Source: Caulobacteraceae bacterium (lineage in GTDB: Bacteria; Pseudomonadota; Alphaproteobacteria; Caulobacterales; Caulobacteraceae). Taken from it: a DNA stretch of 53,439 bases. Made by a program: the position numbers and the translations under genes. The notes beneath the pieces were generated by a model, which saw only the letters and a program-made list of their open reading frames with translations, had not been told where the DNA came from and did no database searches. The stretch lies in the NCBI GenBank assembly GCA_947441065.1, contig CANESI010000015.1, positions 1-53,439 of the forward strand, given 5' to 3'. Within the stretch, counting starts at the first letter, position 1. Each line of letters begins with the position of its first letter. Shown here piece by piece: positions 1-10,628 of the stretch.

Positions 1-33
1 GACGAGATGGCCCATCAGGCCCGTGAAGGCCTG
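1..33 (+). repeat. 33-bp exact duplicate of dnaE 517-549 at the window edge
   Basis: Bases 1-33 are identical to 517-549 in the same frame, encoding [11 protein letters not shown] twice. At the second position this fits the usual DnaE context (followed by RARF). At the first it is fused to [10 protein letters not shown], which in DnaE normally follows a different sequence. Only the last nine bases (gaaggcctg) are needed by both contexts. A contig end created at a k-mer-sized repeat, or a read chimera, is the simplest explanation. Confidence 0.8.
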
Positions 34-3000
34 ATCCTGCTGTCCGGTGGGCCCGATGGTCCGGTTGATCCGCTCTTTGCGGTTGGACGCAAGGCCGAGG
101 CCGTGGCCGCGCTCGACACGATGAGGGCGGTTTTCGGCGACCGGTTCTATGTCGAGCTGCAACGCCACGGCACGCCGCACGAGGCCGCCGCTGAGCCCCA
201 TCTGGTGGCCTATGCCTATGAGCAAGACGTGCCATTGGTCGCCACCAACGACGTCTATTTTGTCGGCCGCGATCTCTATAGCGCCCATGATGCGTTGCTC
301 TGTATCTCCGACGGCAGTTTTGTTGGCCAAGAGGAACGGCGCCGGGTCACGCCGGAACATGGTTTTAAGTCGGTCGCTGAGATGCGTCAGCTGTTCGCTG
401 ATCTGCCCGAGGCCTGCGACAACACCATCGATATCGCCAAACGTTGCGCCTTCATGGTCAACAAACATGACCCGATCCTGCCCAGCTTCCCGACCGTGGG
501 TGGGCGATCAGAGCCCGACGAGATGGCCCATCAGGCCCGTGAAGGCCTGCGCGCCCGCTTTGCTGTCCATCAGATGGCCGCGCCGGAGCAGGACTATTGG
601 GACCGGCTCGAGCGGGAAATTGCCGTGATCATCAAGATGGGCTTCCCCGGCTATTTCCTGATCGTGTCGGACTTTATCAAATGGGCCAAGGCGCATGGCA
701 TTCCTGTGGGGCCGGGACGCGGTTCGGGGGCGGGCTCGCTCGTCGCTTGGGCCCTGACCATCACCGATCTGGACCCTCTGAGGTTTGGTCTGCTGTTCGA
801 GCGCTTCTTGAACCCGGAGCGGGTCTCGATGCCCGACTTCGATATCGATTTTTGTCAGGATCGCCGCGAAGAGGTGATCGCCTACGTTCAAGAAAAGTAC
901 GGCGTCGGTCGCGTGGCCCAGATCATCACCTTCGGCACCCTGCAGGCCCGCGCCGTGCTGCGCGATGTCGGGCGGGTGATGCAACTGCCCTTGGGTATGG
1001 TTGACCGTCTGGCCAAGATGATCCCGAACAATCCGGCCAGCCCGACCACCCTGGCCCAGGCCATCGAGATCGAACCGCGCTTAAAGCAGGCCAAGAAGGA
1101 TGATGAGAGCGTCGCGCGCCTCTTAGAAACAGCGCTGAAGCTTGAGGGCCTGTTTCGCAACGCGTCGACCCATGCCGCCGGGATCGTCATTGGCGACCGG
1201 CCTCTGATCGAGCTGACCCCGCTCTATCAGGATCCACGCTCAGAACTTCCCGCCACCCAATTCAACATGAAGTGGGTAGAGAGTGCCGGACTGGTCAAGT
1301 TCGACTTTTTGGGCCTCAAGACCCTGACCGTGCTGGACCGGGCGGTGAAACATATGAGGAAGCGCGGGGCGGGGATTGATCTTTCGACCCTGCCGCTCGA
1401 CGATAAGGCCAGCTTCGACCTGATGGCGTCGGGCCAGACCATCGGGGTGTTCCAGTTGGAAAGTCAGGGCATGCGCGACACCCTGCGCAAGATGAGGCCC
1501 AGCTCGATTGAAGAGATCACCGCCCTGATCTCGCTCTATCGCCCCGGCCCCATGGACAATATCGATACCTATGTGGACTGTAAGTTCGAGCGCAAGGCCG
1601 CCGACATGCTCCATCCCAGTCTGGAGCCGGTGCTCAAGGAAACCTACGGCGTCATCGTCTATCAAGAACAGGTGATGCAGATCGCCCAGATCTTGGCCGG
1701 CTATTCTCTGGGTGAGGCTGACCTGCTGCGCCGGGCCATGGGTAAGAAGAAAAAGGAGGAGATGGACCAGCAAAAGGCCCGTTTCGTCTCCGGTGCGACC
1801 CAGCTTGGCGTGCCCGAACATCAGTCTGACAGTATCTTTGAACTGGTCGCCAAATTTGCTGGCTATGGCTTCAATAAGAGCCACGCGGCGGCCTATGCCA
1901 TCATCGCCTATCAAACTGGCTGGCTGAAGGCCAATGCGCCCGTCGAGTTCTTGGCCGCCTCGATGAGCCTCGATATCTCCAACACCGATAAGCTGGCGGT
2001 CTTCTATCAGGACGCCAAGCGCATGGGGGTCAAGGTCTGTCCACCCGACGTCAACCGCTCTGCTGCCGATTTCGAGGTTGAGAATGGCGAGGTGCTCTAT
2101 GCCCTCGGCGCGGTGCGCAATGTTGGTCAGGCGGCGATGGACAATCTGGTCGCCACGCGGGCTGCGGGCGGGCCATTCCGCGACCTGTTTGACTTTGTCG
2201 AGCGCATCGATCCGCGTCAGGTCAATAAGCGGGCGCTGGAAAATCTAGCGCGGGCAGGGGCCTTTGACCGGATCCATCCCAATCGCGCGCAGATCCTCGC
2301 CAATATCGACGCCCTCATGGCCTATGCCCAGAGCGTGGCAGCCGAGCGGGCCTCCTCTCAGGCTAGCCTGTTTGGTGGTGATAGTGACGCGGCGCGGCCA
2401 AGGCTGTCACGGGTTGATCCCTGGACCGGGCCAGACCAGTTGGATGAGGAACTGTCCGCCGTGGGCTTTTATCTCAGCGGCCATCCACTCGAAGATATGG
2501 TCACCGTCCTGCGCCGTCGGCGGGTGACCTTGCTGGCCGATGCCATTATCGCAGCCGAGCAGGGGGCCGAAGCCTTTCGCATGGCCGGTGTCGTGCGCCG
2601 CCGTCAGGAGCGCGCCTCCCAGAGCGGTGAAAAGTTCGCCTTCATATCCCTGTCCGATCCGACGGGTGAATATGAGGTCCTGTTCCCGCCCGAAGCCCTG
2701 CGCCGCTGCCGAGAGGTGCTAGAGCCCGGTGCCTCGATCCTGCTCAAGGTCAGGGCCAAGGGCCGCGACGGCGAGGTGCGCTTCTTTGGCGATGATGCCG
2801 AGCCTATCGATAGGGCCATGGAGAATGTCGTCGCCAATCTGCGCATTCACCTGTCGCCGCGCTCAACCGAAATCGACGTGCTCAAGCGCCGCCTTGAGGG
2901 GGCGATCAATGTGCGCGGCGGTGAGATCAGTCTCATCAGCGCCATAGACGGTGGCCGTGAGGTCGAGATGCGTCTGCCCGGTCGTTATAGTCTTGATGCC

Positions 3001-3057
3001 GCCCTCAGGGGGGCGTTGAAGACGGCGCCGGGGGTTTCGTTCCTCGAAGACGTCTAG
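1..3057 (+). CDS. dnaE: DNA polymerase III alpha subunit (5' end missing)
   Basis: Replicative polymerase catalytic subunit, partial at the window start. The reading frame is open from base 1, and roughly 130-145 N-terminal residues (the start of the PHP domain) are absent. Numbering from the first codon seen, the rest of PHP is followed by the nucleotide-binding loop [10 protein letters not shown] near residue 238 and the catalytic aspartate motif PDFDIDF at about 278-284. The motif [12 protein letters not shown], near the third aspartate, lies around 515. A helix-hairpin-helix segment ([17 protein letters not shown]) is near 742, and an OB-fold-like segment is at about 860-900. The protein ends at TAG 3055-3057. 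The first 24 bases look out of place (see the repeat at 1-33), so the first eight or so codons may not be native. Family identity is certain. Confidence 0.96.
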   Translation, partial: DEMAHQAREGLILLSGGPDGPVDPLFAVGRKAEAVAALDTMRAVFGDRFYVELQRHGTPHEAAAEPHLVAYAYEQDVPLVATNDVYFVGRDLYSAHDALLCISDGSFVGQEERRRVTPEHGFKSVAEMRQLFADLPEACDNTIDIAKRCAFMVNKHDPILPSFPTVGGRSEPDEMAHQAREGLRARFAVHQMAAPEQDYWDRLEREIAVIIKMGFPGYFLIVSDFIKWAKAHGIPVGPGRGSGAGSLVAWALTITDLDPLRFGLLFERFLNPERVSMPDFDIDFCQDRREEVIAYVQEKYGVGRVAQIITFGTLQARAVLRDVGRVMQLPLGMVDRLAKMIPNNPASPTTLAQAIEIEPRLKQAKKDDESVARLLETALKLEGLFRNASTHAAGIVIGDRPLIELTPLYQDPRSELPATQFNMKWVESAGLVKFDFLGLKTLTVLDRAVKHMRKRGAGIDLSTLPLDDKASFDLMASGQTIGVFQLESQGMRDTLRKMRPSSIEEITALISLYRPGPMDNIDTYVDCKFERKAADMLHPSLEPVLKETYGVIVYQEQVMQIAQILAGYSLGEADLLRRAMGKKKKEEMDQQKARFVSGATQLGVPEHQSDSIFELVAKFAGYGFNKSHAAAYAIIAYQTGWLKANAPVEFLAASMSLDISNTDKLAVFYQDAKRMGVKVCPPDVNRSAADFEVENGEVLYALGAVRNVGQAAMDNLVATRAAGGPFRDLFDFVERIDPRQVNKRALENLARAGAFDRIHPNRAQILANIDALMAYAQSVAAERASSQASLFGGDSDAARPRLSRVDPWTGPDQLDEELSAVGFYLSGHPLEDMVTVLRRRRVTLLADAIIAAEQGAEAFRMAGVVRRRQERASQSGEKFAFISLSDPTGEYEVLFPPEALRRCREVLEPGASILLKVRAKGRDGEVRFFGDDAEPIDRAMENVVANLRIHLSPRSTEIDVLKRRLEGAINVRGGEISLISAIDGGREVEMRLPGRYSLDAALRGALKTAPGVSFLEDV

Positions 3058-3236
3058 AACGGCATCATTGACGTTAATTGCCTTGCATTTCCGATGTCTT
3101 GGCTCTAGTCACTCCCCCATCTCACACGCAGACGTTCGGCAGCGTTCGGGTCAATCCCCGTTGGTTACCGTTCCGGGCTCTTGGTCAAACAGGGGCGTTG
3201 GTCTGCGGAGGCAAACCGGAAGAAGGAAGATTTGAT
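3058..3236 (+). promoter_or_regulatory. rpsB upstream region, probable promoter and leader
   Basis: This 179-base gap separates dnaE from rpsB and must carry the rpsB promoter unless dnaE reads through. TTGACG at 3068-3073, TTGCAT at 3083-3088 and GCTCTAG at 3102-3108 loosely resemble alphaproteobacterial -35 and -10 elements, but no single pair has both good sequence and good spacing. The purine-rich ribosome binding site ggaagaagga sits just before the start. The elements are visible; their function is inferred. Confidence 0.3.
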
Positions 3237-4076
3237 ATGGCACTACCCGATTTCTCTATGCGTCAACTGCTCGAAGCTGGCACGCACTTTGGTCACCAGA
3301 CCCACCGCTGGAACCCGAAGATGGAGCGCTACATCTTCGGCTCGCGCGCCAACATCCACATTATCGACCTGTCGCAGAGCATCCCTCTGTTGCACCAGGC
3401 CCTGATCAAGGTTCGTGAAGTCGCCGCAAGCGGTGGCCGCGTCCTGTTCGTTGGCACCAAGCGTCAGGCCTCTGATCCTGTGGCGACGGCGGCCAAGCGC
3501 TGCGCGCAATATTATGTGAACCACCGCTGGCTCGGTGGCACCTTGACCAACTGGCGCACCATTTCTGGTTCGATCGCGCGTCTGCGTGAACTGGAAGGCG
3601 TTCTGGATGGCGCAGATACGGGCCGCACCAAGAAGGAACTGCTGCAGCTGACCCGCGAACGCGAAAAGCTGGAACTGTCCCTCGGCGGCATCAAGGACAT
3701 GGGCGGCATTCCCGACATCATGTTCGTGATCGACACCAACAAGGAAGGCATTGCCATCCAGGAAGCGCGCAAGCTGAATATTCCTGTGATCGCGATCCTC
3801 GACACCAACTGCGATCCTGACGGCATCACCTTCCCGATCCCGGGCAATGATGACGCCGCGCGCGCTCTGCAGCTCTATTGCGATCTGATCGCCGATTCCG
3901 TTCTCGACGGTCTGGCCGCTGGCCAAGCCTCTTCGGGCGTGGATCTGGGTGCGTCGGAAGCGCCGATGGAACCCGCTTTGCTGCGTGAATTGACGCCAGA
4001 GCTGGCCGTCACGCAAGAGGCCCCTGCTGAAGAGGCCCCCACCGAAGCGGTCGCTACGGAAGTTGCGGCTGACTAA
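3237..4076 (+). CDS. rpsB: 30S ribosomal protein S2
   Basis: Small-subunit ribosomal protein of 279 aa, needed for S1 binding to the 30S subunit. The ATG at 3237 is chosen because a strong purine-rich ribosome binding site precedes it and the product then begins [20 protein letters not shown], the standard S2 start; the frame stays open upstream but that extension is not S2-like. Family segments visible include [44 protein letters not shown] and [13 protein letters not shown]. The acidic Ala/Glu-rich tail (about 40 residues) is typical of alphaproteobacteria. It is followed by tsf in the conserved rpsB-tsf pair, with a hairpin in the gap. Confidence 0.97.
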   Translation: MALPDFSMRQLLEAGTHFGHQTHRWNPKMERYIFGSRANIHIIDLSQSIPLLHQALIKVREVAASGGRVLFVGTKRQASDPVATAAKRCAQYYVNHRWLGGTLTNWRTISGSIARLRELEGVLDGADTGRTKKELLQLTREREKLELSLGGIKDMGGIPDIMFVIDTNKEGIAIQEARKLNIPVIAILDTNCDPDGITFPIPGNDDAARALQLYCDLIADSVLDGLAAGQASSGVDLGASEAPMEPALLRELTPELAVTQEAPAEEAPTEAVATEVAAD

Positions 4077-4087
4077 TCTGATTTCAT

Positions 4088-4131
4088 GATCTGGCGGTGA
4101 TAGTGTCATCGTCAGATCGTGATTCTTTTCC
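4088..4131 (+). terminator. rpsB-tsf intergenic hairpin (attenuator candidate)
   Basis: gatctggcg at 4088-4096 pairs with cgtcagatc at 4110-4118 over nine base pairs (one G-U), and the inner gat/atc can extend it past a small bulge. A pyrimidine-rich tail (gattcttttcc) follows. Its position between rpsB and tsf suggests partial termination that sets the S2 to EF-Ts ratio. The tail is only moderately U-rich. Confidence 0.45.
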
Positions 4132-4190
4132 AACCCTTTCCGCCGGCCGCCTTCCCGCGTCCGGTCATTTTTATAACTGGAGGATATCCC

Positions 4191-5117
4191 ATGGCGGAAG
4201 TCACTGCTGCTCTGGTGAAGGACCTGCGCGAGAAGTCCGGCGCAGGTATGATGGATTGCAAGAAGGCCTTGGTCGAAAACGACGGCGACGTCGAATTGGC
4301 CATCGATTGGCTGCGCACCAAGGGCCTTTCTAAGGCTGCCAAGAAGGCTGACCGTATCGCTGCCGAAGGCCTCGTGGCCATGGCTGTGTCGGGCAATGCC
4401 GGTGCGATGATCGAGCTGAACGCCGAAACCGATTTCGTGGCGCGCAACGTCCTGTTCCAAGGCGCTGCCAAGTCGATCGCTCAGGCTGCCCTGACCGTCG
4501 GCTCCGACGTTGAGGCCCTTAACGCGGCCAAGACGGCTGAGGGTGAAGTGGTCACTGACATGCTGGCCAACCTGATCGCCACCATCGGCGAGAACATGGT
4601 CCTGCGTCGTGCTGCCTGTTTCGAAGTCACACAAGGCGCGGTTGCGTCCTACGTCCACAATGCCACGGCCCCTGATCTGGGCCGTATCGGCGTGCTGGTG
4701 GCCGTTGAGAGTGAAGGCGATGAGGCCGCTCTGCGTGAACTGGGTCGCAAGATCGCGATGCACGTTGCCGCAACTCAGCCCCTGTCCCTGTCGACCGACG
4801 ATCTGGATCCAGAAGCGGTTGAGCGCGAGCGCGCCATCTTCACCGAGCAGGCTCTGGAATCGGGCAAGCCCGCTGGCGTCGTCGAAAAGATGGTCGAAGG
4901 CCGTATCCGCAAGTTCTTTGAAGAAGTCGTTCTGCTCAAGCAGGCCTTCGTGATGAACCCGGACCTGACGGTTGAGCAGTTGGTTGCTGAAACCGCCAAG
5001 ACCCTCGGCACGCCCGTCGTGATCAAGGGCTTTGCGCGTCTGGCTCTGGGCGAAGGCATCGAAAAGAAGACTGAAGACTTCGCAGCTGAGGTCGCGGCCG
5101 TTTCTGGCCAAGGCTAA
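4191..5117 (+). CDS. tsf: elongation factor Ts
   Basis: Guanine-nucleotide exchange factor for EF-Tu, 308 aa, cytoplasmic. The ATG at 4191 has GGAGG about eight bases upstream and gives [20 protein letters not shown], the classic EF-Ts N-terminus. The UBA-like N-terminal domain includes [16 protein letters not shown]. The conserved EF-Tu contact TDFVARN (in [13 protein letters not shown]) is near residue 82, and the two core subdomains and a C-terminal helical module follow. Length matches alphaproteobacterial EF-Ts. The upstream in-frame extension beginning at 4119 lacks family similarity and was rejected. Confidence 0.97.
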   Translation: MAEVTAALVKDLREKSGAGMMDCKKALVENDGDVELAIDWLRTKGLSKAAKKADRIAAEGLVAMAVSGNAGAMIELNAETDFVARNVLFQGAAKSIAQAALTVGSDVEALNAAKTAEGEVVTDMLANLIATIGENMVLRRAACFEVTQGAVASYVHNATAPDLGRIGVLVAVESEGDEAALRELGRKIAMHVAATQPLSLSTDDLDPEAVERERAIFTEQALESGKPAGVVEKMVEGRIRKFFEEVVLLKQAFVMNPDLTVEQLVAETAKTLGTPVVIKGFARLALGEGIEKKTEDFAAEVAAVSGQG

Positions 5118-5141
5118 TCTGTTCAGTTTTTGCTGATAATG

Positions 5142-5170
5142 GGGCGCGGCGCGTTAGACGTACCGCGCCC
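5142..5170 (+). terminator. hairpin after tsf
   Basis: GGGCGCGG at 5142-5149 pairs perfectly with CCGCGCCC at 5163-5170 around a 13-base loop, 24 bases after the tsf stop. The downstream sequence (ttcggctatctt) has no real U-tract, so termination may be weak or the hairpin may only stabilise the transcript end. pyrH starts 57 bases further on. Confidence 0.45.
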
Positions 5171-5227
5171 TTCGGCTATCTTACACAGACGATTCGATCT
5201 ATCCGCGGACTGAAGAGGCGATAATCC

Positions 5228-5953
5228 ATGACCCAAGCCCCCAGCGCCCCGCGTTTCAAGAAGGTTTTGCTCAAGGTTTCGGGCGAGGTGCTGATGGGCG
5301 ACGCGCCCTACGGCATTGATATGAATACGGTCGATGCTGTGGCCCGCGATATTGCTGAGATCGTCCGACAGGGTGTTCAGCTTTGCCTCGTCATTGGCGG
5401 CGGCAATATCTTCCGAGGCCTATCGACCGCCGCGCGCGGCATGGAACGCGCCAGCGCCGACTATATGGGCATGCTCGCGACCGTGATGAACGCGCTGGCC
5501 ATGCAAAATGCCTTGGAAAAGTTGGGCGTCGATGTGCGGGTCCAGTCGGCCATTCCGATGGCCACGGTCTGCGAGCCCTATATTCGTCGCCGCGCGGTTC
5601 GCCACCTTGAAAAGGGACGGGTGGTGATCTTCGCCGCCGGGACCGGCAACCCCTTCTTTACGACCGACACCGCCGCTGCCCTGCGCGCCGCCGAGATGGG
5701 CTGTGACGCCCTCTTTAAGGGCACCAGCGTTGACGGCGTCTATACCGCCGATCCTAAGAAGGATCCCAATGCGGTGCGGTATGATCAGCTGAGTTATCTT
5801 GAGGTTCTGGCCCAAGACCTTAAGGTCATGGATGCCTCGGCCATTGCCCTGATGCGTGACAATGCCATCCCCATCGTGGTCTTCTCGATCCGCGAGCAGG
5901 GGGCATTTTTGAACGTTCTGACGGGCGATGGTGTGCATACGGTCATCTCCTGA
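5228..5953 (+). CDS. pyrH: uridylate kinase
   Basis: UMP kinase, 241 aa, which phosphorylates UMP to UDP with ATP as a hexamer in pyrimidine nucleotide synthesis. It belongs to the amino-acid kinase fold, not the eukaryotic UMP-CMP kinase fold. Visible motifs are the phosphate loop [10 protein letters not shown] near residue 15, GGGNIFRG near 58, [16 protein letters not shown] around 140 and the ATP-site segment [19 protein letters not shown] near 161. The ATG at 5228 gives the usual short N-terminus. It lies between tsf and frr, the conserved bacterial order. Confidence 0.97.
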   Translation: MTQAPSAPRFKKVLLKVSGEVLMGDAPYGIDMNTVDAVARDIAEIVRQGVQLCLVIGGGNIFRGLSTAARGMERASADYMGMLATVMNALAMQNALEKLGVDVRVQSAIPMATVCEPYIRRRAVRHLEKGRVVIFAAGTGNPFFTTDTAAALRAAEMGCDALFKGTSVDGVYTADPKKDPNAVRYDQLSYLEVLAQDLKVMDASAIALMRDNAIPIVVFSIREQGAFLNVLTGDGVHTVIS

Positions 5954-5995
5954 CCGGTCAAGCCATCGACGGTTTGGTTTAAGATTGGATAGACA

Positions 5996-6562
5996 ATGGC
6001 AGCAGCAGAAAAACCGGTACTTTCTCGTTACCGCGATCGTATGGACAAGTCGGTTCTGGCTCTAAAAGAAGAGTTTTCAGGCCTTCGCACCGGCCGGGCC
6101 TCAGCGGGCCTGTTGGATCAGGTGATGGTCCAGGCCTATGGCGCAACGGTGCCTATCAGCCAGGTCGGCGCGGTCAGCGTTCCCGATCCGCGCTCGATCA
6201 CGGTCAGCATCTGGGACAAGGGTGTTGTGGTCTCGGTCGAGAAGGCTATTCGTGCCGCTGGTCTCGGGCTCAACCCCGTGGTCGAGGGTATGACCCTGCG
6301 TATTCCTGTGCCGCCCCTGACCGAAGAGCGGCGCCGTGATTTGGCCAAACTGGCCGGTAAATATGCCGAACAGCAGAAGATCGCCATCCGCAATGTCCGC
6401 CGCGACGCCATGGATGACCTGAAAAAGGCTCAAAAGGACACGGTTATCACCGAGGATGAGCTAAAGCGTATGGGTGAAGAGGTGCAAGGCTTCACCGATC
6501 AGGCCATTAAGAAGGTGGACGAGACCTTGAAAACCAAAGAACAAGAGATCATGCAGGTCTAA
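5996..6562 (+). CDS. frr: ribosome recycling factor
   Basis: Splits post-termination ribosomes with EF-G. It is 188 aa, close to the usual 185. The sequence runs [20 protein letters not shown], then the domain II segment with [14 protein letters not shown], the hinge [18 protein letters not shown], and the long C-terminal helix [15 protein letters not shown]. The start ATG lies 42 bases after pyrH, and co-transcription with pyrH is likely. Nothing is unusual. Confidence 0.97.
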   Translation: MAAAEKPVLSRYRDRMDKSVLALKEEFSGLRTGRASAGLLDQVMVQAYGATVPISQVGAVSVPDPRSITVSIWDKGVVVSVEKAIRAAGLGLNPVVEGMTLRIPVPPLTEERRRDLAKLAGKYAEQQKIAIRNVRRDAMDDLKKAQKDTVITEDELKRMGEEVQGFTDQAIKKVDETLKTKEQEIMQV

Positions 6563-6605
6563 AGGCCCGTCGGTCTTTCGAGACCGTACAACTGAGGTTC
6601 AATTG

Positions 6606-7382
6606 ATGGCGCCGTCATCCGGCTCGACTGTGGGACAACCGACCGGAACGGCCTGCGCCGCGCCGTCGCTGCATGTCGCCATAATCATGGATGGCAATGG
6701 CCGTTGGGCCAAGGCGCGGGGCTTGCCTCGAACGCTTGGCCATCGGGCAGGGGTCAAGGCGCTTCAGCGCACGGTTGAGGCCGCGCCCGGTCTTGAGATC
6801 AGTTGCCTAACCGTCTTTGGCTTTTCTACCGAGAACTGGCGCCGACCTGCGGGCGAGGTTGCCGAGCTGATGGGGCTGCTCAAGAGCTATGTCGATAGCG
6901 ATTTGGACCGGCTTCACCGCGAGGGCGTCAAGGTTCGGGTGCTCGGTCGCCGTGATGGCCTTCGCAAGGACCTACTTGAGACGATTGAGCGGGCGGAGCG
7001 TCTGACGGTCGCCAATGATCGGTTCCTGCTGCAGGTCGCCTTTAACTATGGCGGTCAAGCCGACATTACCGATGCCGCGCGCCGGTTCGCGGCCGATGTG
7101 AAGGCGGGCCTTATCGAACCTGCTGATTTGGATGAGGCAGCCTTTGGTCGTTACCTGTCTACGGCGTCTGGGCCCGCGCCGGATCTGATCGTACGCACCA
7201 GTGGTGAGCGCCGCCTGTCCAATTTCCTGCTCTGGGAGTCGGCCTATGCCGAGCTGGTGTTCCAAGACGTCCTATGGCCCGACTATGGCGAAGAGGCCCT
7301 GAAGGCCGCTGTCGCAGAATATCGGACGCGGGATCGCCGGTTCGGGGGAGTTGAGGTCAATGACGTCCTCGCCGCCGGTTAA
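6606..7382 (+). CDS. uppS: undecaprenyl diphosphate synthase (cis-prenyltransferase)
   Basis: Condenses eight isopentenyl units onto farnesyl diphosphate to make the C55 lipid carrier for peptidoglycan and other envelope polymers; 258 aa. Visible motifs are IMDGNGRWAKARG with the catalytic aspartate, GHRAGV, FGFSTENWRRP, and the C-terminal substrate motif RTSGERRLSNFLLWESAY. The ATG at 6606 is preferred over the in-frame TTG one codon earlier. About 20 residues before the MDGNG core form a slightly long N-terminus. A small hairpin with a TTCG loop (6571-6586) precedes the gene. Its 3' end overlaps cdsA. Confidence 0.96.
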   Translation: MAPSSGSTVGQPTGTACAAPSLHVAIIMDGNGRWAKARGLPRTLGHRAGVKALQRTVEAAPGLEISCLTVFGFSTENWRRPAGEVAELMGLLKSYVDSDLDRLHREGVKVRVLGRRDGLRKDLLETIERAERLTVANDRFLLQVAFNYGGQADITDAARRFAADVKAGLIEPADLDEAAFGRYLSTASGPAPDLIVRTSGERRLSNFLLWESAYAELVFQDVLWPDYGEEALKAAVAEYRTRDRRFGGVEVNDVLAAG

Positions 7383-8187
7383 GGCCTTTGATTGGCCCAA
7401 TCTTGGCCTAAGGGTCATTTCCGCCACGATTCTGATTCCGATGGTTGTTTTGGCCATCTGGACGGGTGGGTGGCTATTCTTGTTAATGACAGCCGTTGCG
7501 GTCGCGCTGTTGGCCAATGAGTGGGGCCAGCTCTGCGCCTCCAAGTCATCGGCCCGCATGTCGATTGTGATTGCGGCAGCGGTATTGGCACCCACCTTCT
7601 ATGCCCATTGGGGATATTTCACCGACGCGGCCATCGCGTTGGTCGTCGGAACCGTCGTCGCCGCCATCGCGGCTCTGGCACTGAAGGAGCGGCCCGGGGA
7701 CTGCGCCTATGGGGTGTTCTATATCGGCCTGCCAGTTCTTGCCCTGACCTGGCTGCGCACCACGCCTCAAGGCCTGACCTGGACCATCGCCCTGTTCGCG
7801 GTCACCTGGTCGGCTGACATCGTCGCCTATGCGGTCGGCAATGTCGTGAAGGGGCCGAAACTTTGGCCGAAATTTTCTCCGAATAAGACTTGGTCTGGCT
7901 TTGTCGGCGGGCTCGTCGGGGCTGTTGTGGCCGCCGTTACGGTAGCTGTCCTATCCAAATTGAAGATCTCTATCGGGGCTGCTGCCGCCGTTGGCCTGGT
8001 TGGCGGCCTTGCGACAATGACCGGAGATCTCTGGGAATCGATTCTCAAGCGGCGCTATGGCGTCAAGGATAGCGGCGACCTAATCCCGGGCCATGGCGGG
8101 ATTTTGGACCGGGTCGACGGTCTGATGTTCGCAGCGGTGATTGTTGCGGGCGCGCGATTGATCGCCTTTATCGGATTTCCATTTTGA
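7360..8187 (+). CDS. cdsA: phosphatidate cytidylyltransferase
   Basis: Makes CDP-diacylglycerol from phosphatidic acid and CTP, the branch point of phospholipid synthesis. It is a 275-aa integral membrane protein with about seven to eight hydrophobic segments. The family signature is at the C-terminal end: [19 protein letters not shown] followed by [27 protein letters not shown] lies before it. The ATG at 7360 overlaps the end of uppS by 23 bases and has GGGGGAG upstream. The stop overlaps the dxr start by four bases, suggesting translational coupling. Confidence 0.95.
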   Translation: MTSSPPVKAFDWPNLGLRVISATILIPMVVLAIWTGGWLFLLMTAVAVALLANEWGQLCASKSSARMSIVIAAAVLAPTFYAHWGYFTDAAIALVVGTVVAAIAALALKERPGDCAYGVFYIGLPVLALTWLRTTPQGLTWTIALFAVTWSADIVAYAVGNVVKGPKLWPKFSPNKTWSGFVGGLVGAVVAAVTVAVLSKLKISIGAAAAVGLVGGLATMTGDLWESILKRRYGVKDSGDLIPGHGGILDRVDGLMFAAVIVAGARLIAFIGFPF

Positions 8188-9389
8188 CCCTGAGGCGGAC
8201 GGTTACCCTGTTGGGATCTACGGGGTCCATTGGCGTCTCGACCCTTGATCTGTTCGAGCAGGCGATGGCCCATGGCTCTGCCGAGGTCGAGGTCGTCGCC
8301 CTGACGGCTGGTCGAAATGTTAATCTCTTGATCGAGCAATGCCTTAAATGGCGCCCGCAATTTGCTGTTATTGCAGATGAATCTGAACTTGAAGTCTTGC
8401 GTGATGGCTTAGGTGGAACCGGTATTCGCTGTGGGGCAGGGGCCTTAGCGGTTGTTGAGGCCGGGGCCATGGACGCCCAGTGGGTCATGTCGGCCATCGT
8501 CGGCTTTGCGGGTTTAGCGCCGACTTTAGAGGCTGCGCGACGGGGCGCGATCATTGCTCTGGCCAATAAGGAAAGCTTGGTTTGCGCCGGTCCAGCCCTG
8601 ATTGAAACCGCGCGTCAGGCCGGTGGAACCCTCATTCCGGTCGACAGCGAACATTCGGCAATTTTCCAAGTTTTGCATCCGGACCAAGAAAGGCGCGTTT
8701 CTCGCCTCATTCTTACCGCATCTGGAGGGCCATTCAGGACGTGGACGCGCGACGCAATGGCTGGGGTCACCCCTGAACAGGCCGTCGCCCACCCGAACTG
8801 GTCCATGGGGGCCAAGATCTCGGTCGATTCTGCGACCATGATGAACAAGGGCTTGGAGATGATTGAAGCGTCCTACCTGTTCGGCATGGGTCCTGAGATG
8901 ATCGACGTCGTCGTCCACCCTCAGTCCGTGATCCATAGCCTTGTCGAATATCAAGACGGCTCAACCTTGGCCCAGCTTGGCCCACCGGACATGCGCAGCC
9001 CCATAGCGGTGGCCTATGCCTGGCCTGACCGCTTGCCGTGGCCCGCACCCGCCCTTGATTTGGCAGCTTTCGGGCAACTGACCTTCGAGGCTCCGGACCT
9101 TGAAAAGTTCCCAGCCATTGCGACCGCTCGGGCGGCTCTCGCTCACGGCGGGGCCGCACCGACGGTGATGAATGCCGCCAACGAGGTGGCCGTGGCGGCT
9201 TTCCTTGACCGGCGTTTAGGCTTTCTCGATATTGCCGCGACCGTGGATCGGACCTTGGACAGGATGAATAGTCTTGGCCAGTTGGAGACGAGCGCGGGTG
9301 ATGACATACTGGAGACCGCAATGATGGTTGATGCCTCCGCCAGACGCGTAGCCACCGATGTGGTGGCTGGCCTCGCGCGCTCGTCATAG
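8184..9389 (+). CDS. dxr: 1-deoxy-D-xylulose 5-phosphate reductoisomerase
   Basis: Second enzyme of the MEP isoprenoid pathway: NADPH- and metal-dependent conversion of DXP to 2-C-methyl-erythritol 4-phosphate. It has 401 aa, normal for the family. The Rossmann motif [15 protein letters not shown] is near residue 9, NKESLVCAG near 130, and the metal/substrate segment [11 protein letters not shown] near 152. The flexible-loop and C-terminal [10 protein letters not shown] segment lies near 215. The start is a TTG at 8184 overlapping the cdsA stop (TTGA). No ATG lies before the Rossmann motif, so a rare start codon is required. It supplies precursors for UppS just upstream. Confidence 0.95.
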   Translation: MTLRRTVTLLGSTGSIGVSTLDLFEQAMAHGSAEVEVVALTAGRNVNLLIEQCLKWRPQFAVIADESELEVLRDGLGGTGIRCGAGALAVVEAGAMDAQWVMSAIVGFAGLAPTLEAARRGAIIALANKESLVCAGPALIETARQAGGTLIPVDSEHSAIFQVLHPDQERRVSRLILTASGGPFRTWTRDAMAGVTPEQAVAHPNWSMGAKISVDSATMMNKGLEMIEASYLFGMGPEMIDVVVHPQSVIHSLVEYQDGSTLAQLGPPDMRSPIAVAYAWPDRLPWPAPALDLAAFGQLTFEAPDLEKFPAIATARAALAHGGAAPTVMNAANEVAVAAFLDRRLGFLDIAATVDRTLDRMNSLGQLETSAGDDILETAMMVDASARRVATDVVAGLARSS

Positions 9390-9410
9390 CCGAGAAGGAA
9401 CCGTCTGATC

Positions 9411-10628
9411 ATGCTCGCCTTCGCGTACACCGCGATCACCTACATCGTCCCGTTCCTGTTCGTACTGACGCTCGTCGTCACCGTCCATGAACTCGGGCAC
9501 TTTTGGGCGGCTAAGGCCTGCGGTGTCGCCGTGGACCAGTTCGCCATCGGTTTTGGACGCCCCCTGTTGCGCTGGACCGACCGTTCGGGCGTGCAATGGC
9601 AGATCGGCTGGATCCCCTTGGGCGGCTATGTGCGCTTTTCTGGCGATGTGAATGAGGCCAGCGTTCCGGATCAGAACGGCCTTGAGGATCTGCGCAAGGC
9701 CATCACGGCCCAAGAAGGGGCAGACAGCGTCAGCCGATATTTCCATTTCAAGCCTATATGGCAGCGCGCCTTCATTACCGCAGCCGGTCCTTTGGCCAAT
9801 TTCGTCCTCTCAACGGTTCTGTTTGGCCTGTTGTTGATGCTGATCGGTGAGCGGGTCTCGGTGCCGCGCGTCGATGGCATTGCGCCAAATCAGGCGGCTG
9901 CCAAGGCAGGTTTCCAGGTGGGAGACATTATCAAGCGCGCTGACGGCCGCAGGATCGATAGTTTCACCGATCTTCAGCAGATCGTCATGCTGCGCGCGGA
10001 AACGCCGATTAAATTCCAAGTGGACCGTGGCGGGGATCGCGTTGACTTGATCGCCATCCCTGATCGACGTGAGGTCACAGACTCCTTAGGCGGTAAGCAA
10101 AGCGTCGGTGTGCTCGGTCTATCCAGCCAAGCGCGGCAGGAAGACTTGGCCCTTAAGCGATATAACCCGATCGAGGCCTTGGCACGCGGGGCGGGTCGAA
10201 CATGGGACGTATTGGATACGACCGTCTATTATCTCAGCCGGATCGTAACCGGTCGTGAGTCGGCGGAGCAGTTGGGTGGCCCCTTAGGGATCGCGCGGGC
10301 TTCGGGTGCCGTCGCACAGGCTGGAGCAGAAGGGGCCCCTAGTGTTGCAACGCAGATCCTCGGAAGCTTTGTCGCCCTGCTTGGGCTTGCCGCTGTTCTA
10401 TCGGTTGGGATTGGGTTCATGAATCTGCTACCCATCCCGGTACTGGATGGCGGTCATCTGCTGTTTTACGCCTATGAATCTATTGCCCGCCGCCCGATGA
10501 ATGCCGGAATCCAGGCGGCAGGTTATAGGGTTGGGCTTGCTATGCTGCTCAGTTTGATGTTGTTCGCCACTTGGAACGATTTGCAGCAACTCCAAGTGTT
10601 TCATTTCCTCGGCGGACTGTTCTCGTGA
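9411..10628 (+). CDS. rseP: site-2 metalloprotease, RseP/RIP family
   Basis: Inner-membrane zinc protease that cleaves transmembrane anti-sigma factors and signal-peptide remnants; 405 aa. The zinc motif HELGH is at residues 26-30 within the first membrane helix. A PDZ region (GFQVGDIIKRADGRRIDSF) is around 165. The third metal ligand is in NLLPIPVLDGGHLLFY near 343, and two more membrane helices follow. It has one clear PDZ domain. It sits in the canonical cdsA-dxr-rseP-bamA order and overlaps bamA by four bases. Regulated proteolysis of envelope factors is the family role; the actual substrate here is unknown. Confidence 0.95.
   Translation: MLAFAYTAITYIVPFLFVLTLVVTVHELGHFWAAKACGVAVDQFAIGFGRPLLRWTDRSGVQWQIGWIPLGGYVRFSGDVNEASVPDQNGLEDLRKAITAQEGADSVSRYFHFKPIWQRAFITAAGPLANFVLSTVLFGLLLMLIGERVSVPRVDGIAPNQAAAKAGFQVGDIIKRADGRRIDSFTDLQQIVMLRAETPIKFQVDRGGDRVDLIAIPDRREVTDSLGGKQSVGVLGLSSQARQEDLALKRYNPIEALARGAGRTWDVLDTTVYYLSRIVTGRESAEQLGGPLGIARASGAVAQAGAEGAPSVATQILGSFVALLGLAAVLSVGIGFMNLLPIPVLDGGHLLFYAYESIARRPMNAGIQAAGYRVGLAMLLSLMLFATWNDLQQLQVFHFLGGLFS

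Noticed and set aside
3243-5111. A 622-codon open frame on the minus strand opposite rpsB and tsf
   Set aside because: It mirrors two certain genes and is open only because of their GC-rich codon bias; its product is low-complexity His/Gln/Gly-rich and no start signal was seen.
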